A stretch of 64,000 nucleotides of DNA from Alphaproteobacteria bacterium (GTDB taxonomy: Bacteria; Pseudomonadota; Alphaproteobacteria; TMED109). Of the stretch, positions 8,595 to 16,555 are shown piece after piece. The notes beneath the pieces are model-generated. The model ran no database searches, had not been told where the DNA came from, and was given only the letters and a program-made list of their open reading frames with translations. Position 1 is the stretch's first letter. The number at the start of each line of letters is the position of its first letter. Made by a program: the position numbers and the translations under genes. The stretch spans positions 24,462-88,461 of the forward strand of contig JAJDWH010000007.1 of the NCBI GenBank assembly GCA_022825705.1. The letters run 5' to 3'.

Positions 8595-9200
8595 TCAACC
8601 AAGGATCGTTTCCCCGGCGGCGCCGGCGAACGCCTTCTGCATCCAAGCGGGTATGTCGGCGGAGCGAAGCTTCTCGAACTCGGCCGGGCGGAGAGCGGCC
8701 TTGATGGTGGCGATCGCCTGCGGTGTCACGTTGCTCTTGCCGAGATACCACAGCGCGGAGAGTGCGACACCCGTCGGCTCGCCGGCGAACTGCAGCCGGC
8801 GGCGGTTCGAGGTGTGGACCATCCTCACGGCGATGGCGCCAATGCGGATCGTGCGGCTGGATGCGCTGGTATGGAACACGGGCGCGATCGGCACCTGTGT
8901 GGTGAGCCCGAAGCGTCTCGCGGCCTCGGCGCCGTGGATCTGGATCGTCTCGCCGTTCCTGCGCGCTATGGTCTCGACCACCTCGTGGATATCGGGCATG
9001 ACGGTCCCGACGAACCGGCTGGTCCTCGGGCGAACGAAGACGCCGTGGGCGAGACGCCGGATCTCACCGTCCGCGGCGAGGCGGGAAAGGGCCCGGTCGA
9101 CGGCGCTGCGGGCGCCGTGCTTCAGGAAGCGGGCGCCAGTGAAGGGCTTGCCCCGGGGCAGCTTCCGTATGGCGGCTCGAACGGCCTTCGCAGTCGACAT
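8595..9200 (-). CDS. DUF6088 / AbiEi-like transcriptional regulator (orphan antitoxin)
   Basis: 201-aa protein of the DUF6088 group, related to AbiEi antitoxins of type IV systems. An N-terminal winged helix ('FTGARFLKHGARSAVDRALSR', 'LAHGVFVRP') precedes an AbiEi-like body ('TIQIHGAEAARRFGL', 'VHTSNRRRLQFAGEPTGVAL'). The start at 9200 follows AAGGGTGCC. An imperfect inverted repeat lies directly upstream (9215-9245), a likely autoregulatory operator. No AbiEii nucleotidyltransferase gene is adjacent, so it looks like an orphan antitoxin or regulator. Confidence 0.8.
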   Translation of the reverse strand: MSTAKAVRAAIRKLPRGKPFTGARFLKHGARSAVDRALSRLAADGEIRRLAHGVFVRPRTSRFVGTVMPDIHEVVETIARRNGETIQIHGAEAARRFGLTTQVPIAPVFHTSASSRTIRIGAIAVRMVHTSNRRRLQFAGEPTGVALSALWYLGKSNVTPQAIATIKAALRPAEFEKLRSADIPAWMQKAFAGAAGETILG

Positions 9201-9214
9201 GGTGGCACCCTTTC

Positions 9215-9245
9215 TTGTCCAAATATATGGCGATAGTTTAGACAA
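9215..9245 (-). promoter_or_regulatory. Inverted-repeat operator upstream of DUF6088 gene
   Basis: Arms TTGTCCAAAT (9215-9224) and GTTTAGACAA (9236-9245) pair at 8 of 10 positions across an 11-base AT-rich spacer, 15 bases before the ATG. AbiEi-type proteins repress their own promoters through inverted repeats, so autoregulation is inferred. Confidence 0.5.
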
Positions 9246-9494
9246 ATGCAAGGGGTGGTATCGAACTCCCGGGCGTGGGTTCAATGCTCGGTGGGGCTGC
9301 CCGAATCAGGGGCCGAGGATGCCGTGCGATGCGGCTTGGCGCGCCGACCGGCCGAGCGCGGCGCCGCAACGCGTGGCCGGTATCGCATGCCCGCGCGGCG
9401 CTCGGCGGGGCGTGCAGGAGCGGGACGCGGGATGTTCGAATGTTCAGCTGGCCATGCGGCAGCGCTGCCTGATTGATGGACGCGCTGTTCGCGT

Positions 9495-9902
9495 TCACAT
9501 GCCTCGGTCATGGAGGAAGGTGTGCAGGCGGGCATCCTTCGTGCGGAAGTGCCCGCCGAACCACGTTTCCAGCTGCTCGCCTAATTCCGCCTCGAATTCT
9601 GCATAGCTGCCTTCCTCGAACGCGTCCATGATGTCCCTGATGTCGTCCAACAGGGTTTCGTGGTCTTCCTTGTGGTCGGCGTACTCGTCGTATTCCAGTT
9701 CGCGCATGATCCGTTCCTCGAGGGCAAAATGCGCGGAGATGCTTGCGTGGATCTCACCGAGAAAATCGGCGACGGTCTCCCGCGTGGCACCCTGGCCGAG
9801 CCGCTCGTGGAGCTGGTTGATGAGGTCGATCAACTCGCGGTGCTCGTGATCGACCGCCTCGATCCCGATTTCGAAGGCCTTGCGCCAGACGATCAGCGCC
9901 AT
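9495..9902 (-). CDS. Bacteriohemerythrin
   Basis: 135-aa hemerythrin-fold diiron protein. The ligand motifs are in order: 'VDHEHRELIDLIN' (first His), 'HASISAHFALEERIM' (His, His, Glu), 'HKEDHETLL' (His) and 'HFRTKD' (His, Asp). Hemerythrins bind O2 reversibly and can bind or scavenge NO. It is the last gene of the minus-strand respiratory cluster, 37 bp after the small anchored protein gene, suggesting O2 or NO delivery or sensing for the membrane complex. Confidence 0.93.
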   Translation of the reverse strand: MALIVWRKAFEIGIEAVDHEHRELIDLINQLHERLGQGATRETVADFLGEIHASISAHFALEERIMRELEYDEYADHKEDHETLLDDIRDIMDAFEEGSYAEFEAELGEQLETWFGGHFRTKDARLHTFLHDRGM

Positions 9903-9939
9903 GGCGTCCTCCCCGGGGCTGTTCCGCGCGCGTCACCGG

Positions 9940-10440
9940 TCATCGGATGATGAACCCCTCGCCGCCGCGGAAATCCACGGCAACGCTTTCTCCGGCGGCA
10001 AACTCGACCGCCTCCCGGGCAACATGATCGAACCCTTCGCTCCGCCGGGAATCGCGCAGGCGTAGATCGAGGACGTGACGGCCGGCGGGGAGGGCAAACC
10101 GTTCGTAGACGCGCGAAGGGCCGTCACCGGCAAGCCCCGTCGGCGGCAGCAGCGCCTGGTACAGCGGCACCCCGTCGAGGTCGATCTCGAAGCGCAGCTC
10201 CACTCGCTCACGCGGGCAGTCCAGCGCACTCCGCATGTTGGCCGCCAATTCGGCAAGCTCCTCCCGCGTCCGTTTCCGGCATTCGACCTTGCGGTCACCG
10301 CCGTGCGAAAAGCTCACCTTGAGCAGGGCCTCCCCCTCGGGGAAATGGCGGAACGACGGATTGCTCGAAAAGAACCCGACCACCGCGACGAAGGCGGCGA
10401 GCACGGCGGCTTGGCCCACATACCGGAGCGCCCTGATCAT
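9940..10440 (-). CDS. Membrane-anchored hypothetical protein of the respiratory cluster
   Basis: 166 aa with one N-terminal hydrophobic segment (about residues 8-27), then a soluble domain predicted outside the cytoplasm with beta-strand-like segments ('VELRFEIDLDGVPLYQALLP', 'RHVLDLRLRDS'). I do not recognise a named family. The start overlaps the stop of the cytochrome b/ferredoxin fusion by four bases (ATGA), so it is translationally coupled to it. Probably an accessory or assembly subunit. Confidence 0.75.
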   Translation of the reverse strand: MIRALRYVGQAAVLAAFVAVVGFFSSNPSFRHFPEGEALLKVSFSHGGDRKVECRKRTREELAELAANMRSALDCPRERVELRFEIDLDGVPLYQALLPPTGLAGDGPSRVYERFALPAGRHVLDLRLRDSRRSEGFDHVAREAVEFAAGESVAVDFRGGEGFIIR

Positions 10441-12026
10441 GAGCTGCCGACGCCTCCATCCCCGTGTGCGCGGCCGAAGCGCGCGCCGAGTTGCCGGGCC
10501 GACGGAATTTCCTGGGGCGGCAGTTCGCGGACGTTGTCGAGGAAGGTCGCGACGGACCGCCGCAGCCGCGCCGACTGGTGCGGTTCGAAGCCGTCGCAGC
10601 GCACGCGTTCACGTGGCACCCGTTTGCGCAGACCCGGGTCCCGCTGGCGGTCCAGGCGGGCCTCGGTCCACGTGTCACCGAGACGGAAGTGACAGTTTCC
10701 CTCCGCACAGCCGGCCAGGTAGACGCCTGCGGCGCCGCAGCGGCTCAGGAGGTAGTCGATGAACGAGGGGGGCAGGGCGCCGACGCAGGGCAGCGCGGCC
10801 ACCGCGACCCCAGGGCGCTGGAGCGTCTCCGGTCTGACCCCGTGCTCACAGGCTAGGAGGTAGACCTGCTGGCCGTCCGCATCCGCCATTCGGTCGAGCC
10901 GATCCCGCAACGCCGCCAGCGTGGCATCGGGCAGCTCGATCCCCGGCACGAGAGCAGCGGCGCGGCGGAATGGGGTCGCCGTCGGGCAGGATCCCGCGCA
11001 AATGCCGCAGCTCACGCATAGGGAGTCTTTCACGACTGCCTCCCGGTCGAACGGCTTGCCATCGGTGCGGTGCTCCATCGAGATCGCGTTGAAGGGGCAG
11101 TCCTCGGCGCAGCGGGCGCATCCGTTGCAGTTGTCGAGATCGACCTGCGCGACCGCGGGACGGCGAAACGGCGGCAGCCATGGCATGGCGGCCAGCGTGA
11201 GCGTCAATATCGCCGCCGTGACCCACACCGTGCCGTGGGACCAGAGATCCAGCAAGGGGTAGAACCCGAGGTAGAACCAGTCGAGGTCGAGAACCGTCGG
11301 CACCTTCGCGAGATCAGCCGGCGCGTGACTCGTCGCCGGCACGACGAGCGAGAGGACGAGCAGCGCCGTGAAGCTGGCGGCGGCCAGGCCGCGCGGCGGG
11401 TTGATGCGCGGTCGACTCACACGTTGCAGGTGCAACCACAGCGCCAGCAGCAACAGCAGCGGCACGGCTATGTGCAGGAATACGAGCCAGGTGAAGAACC
11501 GGTCGTCGAGCGCGTCGGGCGCCAGGAAGTTGCGGGCGACGGGCTCGCCGAAGATCGGCAGCCAGTCGAGCCACTCCGTGGTTGCGATGGCGACGTACTG
11601 CGCCAGCTGGTCCCACACCAGCCAGTAGCCGGTGATGCCGGACGCGAGGACCAGCAGGATGATCGGGACGCCGGTGAGCCAGCTGAACCAGCGTGCGCCG
11701 CGAAGACGGTCATAGGCGAACTCGCGGATCAAATGCAGCACCATGACGACCACCATGGCGTCCCCGGCGTACCGGTGCAGGCTCCGCATCACCCCGGCGA
11801 GGTACCACTGGTCCTCCGTCATGTAGGCGACGGAGTCGTAGGCTTCGGTGACACCGGTATCGAAGAAGACGTAGACGTAGATCCCGCTGATCGCGACGAT
11901 CCAGTAGAAGAAGAACCCCAGCGCTCCGAGGTTGTAGAGGGGGTTCCAGGCGGCCCCGAACACCCGCGACGTCCAGTCGTCGAGGCGCCAGAATGCCGGT
12001 CGCAGGATGCGTTGGAGCGCCGTCAC
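10437..12026 (-). CDS. Cytochrome b N-terminal domain / 2[4Fe-4S] ferredoxin / MvhD-like fusion protein
   Basis: About 529 aa. An N-terminal cytochrome b-like domain has paired heme histidines in 'SLHRYAGDAMVVVMVLHLI' and 'FLHIAVPLLLLLALWLHLQ', plus further membrane helices. Two [4Fe-4S] motifs follow ('CNGCARCAEDCP' and 'CVSCGICAGSCP'). The C-terminal domain resembles the delta subunit MvhD of methyl-viologen hydrogenase/heterodisulfide reductase ('ALPCVGALPPSFIDYLLSRC', 'GCAEGNCHF'). The GTG start at 12026 is a choice: the frame is open to 12176 but overlaps the SCO gene. It lies inside the heme-copper cluster and probably passes electrons between a soluble donor or quinol and the terminal enzyme. 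Confidence 0.85.
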   Translation of the reverse strand: MTALQRILRPAFWRLDDWTSRVFGAAWNPLYNLGALGFFFYWIVAISGIYVYVFFDTGVTEAYDSVAYMTEDQWYLAGVMRSLHRYAGDAMVVVMVLHLIREFAYDRLRGARWFSWLTGVPIILLVLASGITGYWLVWDQLAQYVAIATTEWLDWLPIFGEPVARNFLAPDALDDRFFTWLVFLHIAVPLLLLLALWLHLQRVSRPRINPPRGLAAASFTALLVLSLVVPATSHAPADLAKVPTVLDLDWFYLGFYPLLDLWSHGTVWVTAAILTLTLAAMPWLPPFRRPAVAQVDLDNCNGCARCAEDCPFNAISMEHRTDGKPFDREAVVKDSLCVSCGICAGSCPTATPFRRAAALVPGIELPDATLAALRDRLDRMADADGQQVYLLACEHGVRPETLQRPGVAVAALPCVGALPPSFIDYLLSRCGAAGVYLAGCAEGNCHFRLGDTWTEARLDRQRDPGLRKRVPRERVRCDGFEPHQSARLRRSVATFLDNVRELPPQEIPSARQLGARFGRAHGDGGVGSS

Positions 12027-12043
12027 GCGCCGGTGCGCCGCCG

Positions 12044-12871
12044 TCAGATCCGCGAGCGGGGGCGACGATGCCGGAGCCAGCCGCGGGCGACGAAGAAGCC
12101 CAGGGTGCCGAGCAAGGCGACGCCGACGGCGATGCCGATGAAGGGGGAGTAGTCGAACCGGTAGCGGCCGCTCCACGGGTCGTAGATCGTGCAGAACAGG
12201 CGGATCCGATTGATCAGTCCCTCATACGATGTCGGCACGCTCTGGCGGCCGAAGACCAAGTCCTTCAGCGGCTCCACCAGGAACGGCGCATCGAACATCG
12301 CCCCGTACACCTGGCGGTAGATGACGCCGTCCGCGTCGACGACCGTCGTCTGGGTGAGATGGTCGAAGCCCTTTGCCGACGGGAAGAACAGGAAGCCGAG
12401 ATCCTTCGACAGCCGGGCGATGGTGTCGGAATCGGCGCTGGCGAACCGCCAGCCGTCGTCGCGGATCCCATGGTTCGCGGCAAACTCCCGCATCCGCTCC
12501 GGCGTATCCATCCGCGTGTCAAATCCGACGGTAAGCACCTGGAAACTGTCCCGGCCGACCGCTTCGCGCGCAATGTCGATGGAGTCCGCCAGCGTCTCGA
12601 TGACGAGCGGGCAGCCGAAGGCGCAACTGGTATAGACCAGGTTGATCAGCAACGGGCGGCCGCGAAACTCCGCGAGCGAGAGCCGTCGCAACGAAGCATC
12701 ACGAAACTCGTAGCCGGAAAGCGTCCGTCCCACGGCCGCCTGGCTGTCGGCGAGTGCTTGATCAGGATCGAAGGCGGTCGTGGCCGGGGCCGCAGTCAGT
12801 CCCGGCAGGGCCGGGAACAGGCAAAGCGCCGCCAGGGCCCACGCTCCAACCAGCCCTACAAGGGCACCCAT
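12044..12871 (-). CDS. SCO1/SenC/PrrC-family copper chaperone
   Basis: Thioredoxin-fold copper chaperone, 275 aa. An N-terminal signal or anchor helix (about residues 5-25) precedes 'VYTSCAFGCPLV', the Cys-x3-Cys copper site, and 'FDHLTQTTVVDADG', which supplies the downstream His. A C-terminal helix ('FIGIAVGVALLGTLGFFVARG') suggests double anchoring. It inserts copper into the CuA site of subunit II in related systems. The gene overlaps the heme O synthase gene by about 16 bases. Confidence 0.9.
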   Translation of the reverse strand: MGALVGLVGAWALAALCLFPALPGLTAAPATTAFDPDQALADSQAAVGRTLSGYEFRDASLRRLSLAEFRGRPLLINLVYTSCAFGCPLVIETLADSIDIAREAVGRDSFQVLTVGFDTRMDTPERMREFAANHGIRDDGWRFASADSDTIARLSKDLGFLFFPSAKGFDHLTQTTVVDADGVIYRQVYGAMFDAPFLVEPLKDLVFGRQSVPTSYEGLINRIRLFCTIYDPWSGRYRFDYSPFIGIAVGVALLGTLGFFVARGWLRHRRPRSRI

Positions 12872-13722
12872 GCGTCCGCCATGGCCCCGATCAGAATCAA
12901 CGAGAGCTGCAGCAGGGAGGCCTTGAAGTTCGCTCGCGCCGCAGCCGGCCCGGGTGCCCGTACGAGTGCGATGCTCTTCGCGACAAATATCCAGCCGCCG
13001 ACCAACGCCAGGGCGAGATAGACCAAGCCTAGCCCGAAGAAGAAGGGCAGCAGGGATGCGGCGACGAGCGCCACGGTATTGGCCAGAATGACCTTGGCTG
13101 CCCTTCCGTCGCCGATCACGACGGGCAGCATCGGGACCCCGGCCTGGACATAGTCATCGCGCGTCGCCATCGCCAGGCTCCAGAAGTGCGGCGGCGTCCA
13201 GAGGAACAGCACGATGGCGAGGCAGACTGGCAGGGCGGAAGGAGCCGGGTCGACGGCGGCCGCGCCCGCCAGCACCGCGAAACTGCCTGACAGGCCGCCG
13301 ATGACGATGTTGAGCCAGGTGCGGCGCTTGAGCCACACGGTGTAGACGATCCCGTAGACGAAGGCGCCGAGGAACACGTGCGTGGCGGCCATCGGGTTGG
13401 TGGCCCATGCGGCCAGCGTCACGGACACCACGAGCAGCGCACCGATGAGCGCAAGCCAGGCCGGACCGGCGGTGTAGCGGCCCGAGACGAAGGGCCGATC
13501 GCGGGTGCGGATCATGCGCGCATCGAGATCGCGCTCAGCGAACTGGTTGAAGGCGCCGGCGCTGGCGGCTCCCAAGAGCACGGCAAGGGCGAGGGCCGCT
13601 GCGTTCCAGAAGGGGACGGGCGGACCGGGCGTCACCGCGAGGCCCGCCAATGCGCTCAGGGCGATTGCGAAGCCGATCCGCAGCTTGAAGACACCGCATA
13701 GCTGCCGGATGTCTGCGGCCAT
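12856..13722 (-). CDS. ctaB: Protoheme IX farnesyltransferase (heme O synthase)
   Basis: UbiA-family polytopic membrane prenyltransferase, 288 aa. It farnesylates heme b to heme o for the heme-copper enzyme. Motifs are 'NQFAERDLDARMIRTRDRP' (the Mg/prenyl-diphosphate Asp motif) and 'LWTPPHFWSLA'. Located directly downstream of subunit I. Presence of a heme O synthase implies that the complex uses heme o or a-type heme; no heme A synthase gene is in the cluster. cyoE is an equivalent symbol. Confidence 0.93.
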   Translation of the reverse strand: MAADIRQLCGVFKLRIGFAIALSALAGLAVTPGPPVPFWNAAALALAVLLGAASAGAFNQFAERDLDARMIRTRDRPFVSGRYTAGPAWLALIGALLVVSVTLAAWATNPMAATHVFLGAFVYGIVYTVWLKRRTWLNIVIGGLSGSFAVLAGAAAVDPAPSALPVCLAIVLFLWTPPHFWSLAMATRDDYVQAGVPMLPVVIGDGRAAKVILANTVALVAASLLPFFFGLGLVYLALALVGGWIFVAKSIALVRAPGPAAARANFKASLLQLSLILIGAMADAWVPL

Positions 13723-13737
13723 GCCGGACGCCTCCGC

Positions 13738-15462
13738 TCAACTCAAAGGCCAGACCTCCGAGAGGAACTTCCAGTTGACGAAGTAGTACAGCACGAACGC
13801 CACGAAGAAGATTGCCACGAGCGTGATCGTGCCAGGCAGCTTGAGCGTCCCCTCGCTGCCGTAGCTCGCAACCGCTGCAGCGCCGCCTTGGGGTAGCAGC
13901 GGCTCGGCCTTCGCTTTCTCCTCGGTTCGTCGCTCGCCGAAGAAGACGGAGCTCACTACCACCACGACGTACATCAGGCCACCCAGGGCCGAGAGCACGC
14001 CGAACACGCCGTTCAGTCCCATCATCAGGAAGGCCGTGCCGGGATAGTCGAAAGCCACGGGTGCATCGGAGAAGGTGATGTCCCAATGGCGTCGGCTGAC
14101 ACCGAGCGTGCCCGCTCCCATCATGAACAGCGATATCCCCGCGACGCCGATACCGAAGACGTACGGCTGCCATTGCGCCAGCTTCTTGAACATGATCTCG
14201 CGGCGGAAAATCAGCGGCACCACGAGGTAGGTGACGGCCATGAAGGCGAGCGTCGTCCCGGCGACCACGGTGCCGTGGAAATGGCCCGGCACGTACATGG
14301 TGTTGTGCATGATCAGGTTGATCTGCTCGGAACCGAGTACCACGCCGGAGATCCCGCCGATGAAGCCGAACATGACGAGCGACAGGAACATTCCCGCGAA
14401 GGCCGGATTACCCCACGGCGCCTTCCGCAACCATTCGAACACGCCCTTGGTATAGCCCCGCCGGCGCTGGGCCGCTTCGATGGCGCCCGGGACGCTGAGG
14501 CCGTGGATGAGGCTGCCGAGCACCGCGAGGTACAGCGCGTAGCTCGTATTGAAGATCTTCCATTCCGAGCTGATCCCCGGCTCCACCAGCAGATGGTGTG
14601 CGGCAGCGATCTGCAGGAACAGGATGTACATGAGGAAGGCGAAACGACTCACCTTCTCGGACAGCGGCTTGGCGCCCAGCACCATCGCGGCGATGGCATA
14701 CCACACCGCGACATGGGCCGAGACGTTGATCTGCTGGGACGAGTGGCCCATGCCCCACCAAACGACCTTGTACATCACCGGGTCGATGTGACTGATCAGG
14801 CCGATCGACCAGAGGAAGGTGGGAATGAGGATGATGGCGCCCGAGGTGATGGTGAATACCGCGATGATCGCCGCGGCGATGGCGCCGAACGTGACCAGCG
14901 GTACCGAGCCCTCGTAGGTGCCCTCGTCTTTCGCGATCACCAGCGTGCCGAAGAACACGGCGACGGCCACCAGGGCACCGACCGCGAAGAGGATCAGGCC
15001 GAGGTAGAAGTGGGGCGCCGCCTGCATGGGCACGTAGGACGTGAACATGACGCTCGATTCGCCCTGCAGCACCGCCACGTTGGCGAGCAGGGCGCCGGCC
15101 AGCATCAGCCAGAACCCGAGCCAAGCGATCCGCGGGGTCGCGAGGCGGGAGTTGAGCAGGATCGCCGAGGCGAAGTAGAGGATGGCAATTTCGAAGAAGA
15201 TGACCCAGAACAGCAACACGTCGGCGCCGTGCGCCGTCAGGGCCAGGTAGAACCACTCCGCGGGCAGCAGGTGGACCGCCGGCCAGCGCGTCAGCGCCAC
15301 CAGCAGGCCGAACAGGCCCCCGACGGCAAGGAACACGACGGCGACGACCGCGTTCCACCGGATCAGCTTCTCGGCCGCAAGATCGACCCTGAGACCGGTG
15401 TCGGGACAGGTCCGGAATTCGGCAGCTCTCGGCAGCGTACCGGCATGAGCGATGCTCGCCAT
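13738..15462 (-). CDS. Heme-copper subunit I, B-type/ba3-like (possible sNOR NorY-like subunit)
   Basis: 574 aa with about 13 membrane helices. Metal ligands seen: low-spin heme His in 'ALTAHGADVLLFW', a CuB His in 'WGMGHSSQQINV', the CuB pair in 'AAAHHLLVEPG', and 'VPGHFHGTVVAGTT' with both axial heme histidines. The usual oxygen-reductase HPxVY motif is replaced by H-S-S-Q-Q, so the tyrosine that cross-links to the CuB His is absent. Databases usually label such proteins b(o/a)3-type oxidase. The missing tyrosine and the senC neighbour also fit the sNOR group of NO reductases. Stop is 15 bases before the heme O synthase ATG. Confidence 0.88.
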   Translation of the reverse strand: MASIAHAGTLPRAAEFRTCPDTGLRVDLAAEKLIRWNAVVAVVFLAVGGLFGLLVALTRWPAVHLLPAEWFYLALTAHGADVLLFWVIFFEIAILYFASAILLNSRLATPRIAWLGFWLMLAGALLANVAVLQGESSVMFTSYVPMQAAPHFYLGLILFAVGALVAVAVFFGTLVIAKDEGTYEGSVPLVTFGAIAAAIIAVFTITSGAIILIPTFLWSIGLISHIDPVMYKVVWWGMGHSSQQINVSAHVAVWYAIAAMVLGAKPLSEKVSRFAFLMYILFLQIAAAHHLLVEPGISSEWKIFNTSYALYLAVLGSLIHGLSVPGAIEAAQRRRGYTKGVFEWLRKAPWGNPAFAGMFLSLVMFGFIGGISGVVLGSEQINLIMHNTMYVPGHFHGTVVAGTTLAFMAVTYLVVPLIFRREIMFKKLAQWQPYVFGIGVAGISLFMMGAGTLGVSRRHWDITFSDAPVAFDYPGTAFLMMGLNGVFGVLSALGGLMYVVVVVSSVFFGERRTEEKAKAEPLLPQGGAAAVASYGSEGTLKLPGTITLVAIFFVAFVLYYFVNWKFLSEVWPLS

Positions 15463-15471
15463 GGCTAGCTC

Positions 15472-16017
15472 CTATTCTGCTGCGACCACGTGGATCTTGC
15501 CCACCATCTGGTGGTGGCCGATCCCGCAGTACTCGTTGCAAACGACCCCGTACTCCCCGACGCCCTCGGGTGTGAGCGTCAGCACCAGCTCATAGCCGGG
15601 ATGGACCTGGATGTTGATGTTCTCGGGCTGCAGCGAGAAACCGTGCTGCCAGTCCATCGAGGAGAGGTGCAGGCGGTAGTCCTTGCCTTCCTCCAGCTCG
15701 AGGATTGGCCACCACTCCCAGAGGCGCGCCAGCATGTACACGTCGCTGCCCGGGGGTGGACGCACGACGGGTAGACCTGTCTCCCCCTCTTCGCGCACCG
15801 TGTACTGGTCCACCATCGCCTCGGTGCGCTCGGCGAACGTTTCGGGGTGTATTCGGTAGGCCTCGTTGGAGAGGTTCTGTTCGCCGGTGAAGTGCCAGAA
15901 GACCATGGTGAAGAACATCACCAGGCCCCAGATGAACGCGATCGTGATCCAGGTGATTTCCGATTTTTCGAGCGGCTCGTTCCACCAGATCCGTTTTTCA
16001 GGCGGGTGAATGGCCAT
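15472..16017 (-). CDS. CuA-containing heme-copper subunit II
   Basis: 181 aa with one N-terminal membrane helix ('ITIAFIWGLVMFFTMVFWHF') and a cupredoxin domain in the periplasm. The full CuA set is present: His in 'DWQHGFSLQPENINIQ', then Cys-x3-Cys-x3-His-x2-Met as 'CNEYCGIGHHQM'. It accepts electrons from cytochrome c or a cupredoxin. The single helix and short length are typical of B-type (ba3) subunits. The gene is nine bases upstream of subunit I. Confidence 0.93.
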   Translation of the reverse strand: MAIHPPEKRIWWNEPLEKSEITWITIAFIWGLVMFFTMVFWHFTGEQNLSNEAYRIHPETFAERTEAMVDQYTVREEGETGLPVVRPPPGSDVYMLARLWEWWPILELEEGKDYRLHLSSMDWQHGFSLQPENINIQVHPGYELVLTLTPEGVGEYGVVCNEYCGIGHHQMVGKIHVVAAE

Positions 16018-16032
16018 GTCGGGACCTCCGGA

Positions 16033-16209
16033 CTATTGCGCGATGGGAATTTGGGCTACCTCCATGATGCCCCACATGAGATAGAGAACCGCCGGCACGG
16101 CGACACCCAGGAAGAGCAGCAGGAACGGGTTGTCCAGCAAGCGCTGCATGAAGGGCACGCGCTCGACCGGTTGTTCCGGCGAACCAGCGTCTTGACCTGT
16201 ATCTGTCAT
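16033..16209 (-). CDS. Small single-helix membrane protein, subunit IIa-like
   Basis: 58 aa, ATG at 16209 and TAG at 16033. It has an acidic N-terminus, then 'RVPFMQRLLDNPFLLLFLGV' leading into one membrane helix ending 'YLMWGIMEVAQIPIAQ'. Size, position just upstream of the CuA subunit and helix layout match the small subunit (IIa/2A-type) of B-type heme-copper complexes. Identified from position and topology rather than a strong motif. Confidence 0.72.
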   Translation of the reverse strand: MTDTGQDAGSPEQPVERVPFMQRLLDNPFLLLFLGVAVPAVLYLMWGIMEVAQIPIAQ

Positions 16210-16306
16210 GATGTGCCCCTTCTCTCTGCCTCGCCGCGGTGCGCTCGAGTCAGGGTGAGGCAGTAGTCAGCGAAGGATACCCGAAAACCCGCCTTCATTC
16301 AAGTCA

Positions 16307-16492
16307 CTACGGTCCATCCGTGAGCATTCGAATCAGCCAGAAGAAGACCATCCCGAGAGCGAAGATGATGGCGAAGAAGAGCAGTGTGCGGTGTTCGAAC
16401 CGGCGTCCCGCCACGTGCTCGATTCGATCCACGATCCAGTCGGAAACGAAGTACAGCGCAATCGCTGCGACGGTGAAATAGAGAAGCTCCAT
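16307..16492 (-). CDS. Small two-helix membrane protein next to TAXI receptor
   Basis: 61 aa: helix 'LLYFTVAAIALYFVSDWIVD', a basic loop ('AGRRFEHR'), then helix 'TLLFFAIIFALGMVFFWLI'. It is read after the TAXI receptor gene and before the heme-copper genes on the same strand. No family recognised. Its position suggests a small accessory of the TAXI-TRAP transporter. Confidence 0.65.
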   Translation of the reverse strand: MELLYFTVAAIALYFVSDWIVDRIEHVAGRRFEHRTLLFFAIIFALGMVFFWLIRMLTDGP

Positions 16493-16555
16493 CCCTCCCT
16501 CCCGGTTATTCCGTGACCGGGTCTTGCTGGCGGTGGTCGAGGTGGCGTTGTTCGT

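Noticed and set aside
14086..15468. 460-codon plus-strand open frame opposite heme-copper subunit I
   Set aside because: Composition dominated by Asp, Arg, Gly and Glu, exactly antisense to a membrane protein; no ribosome site or motif.
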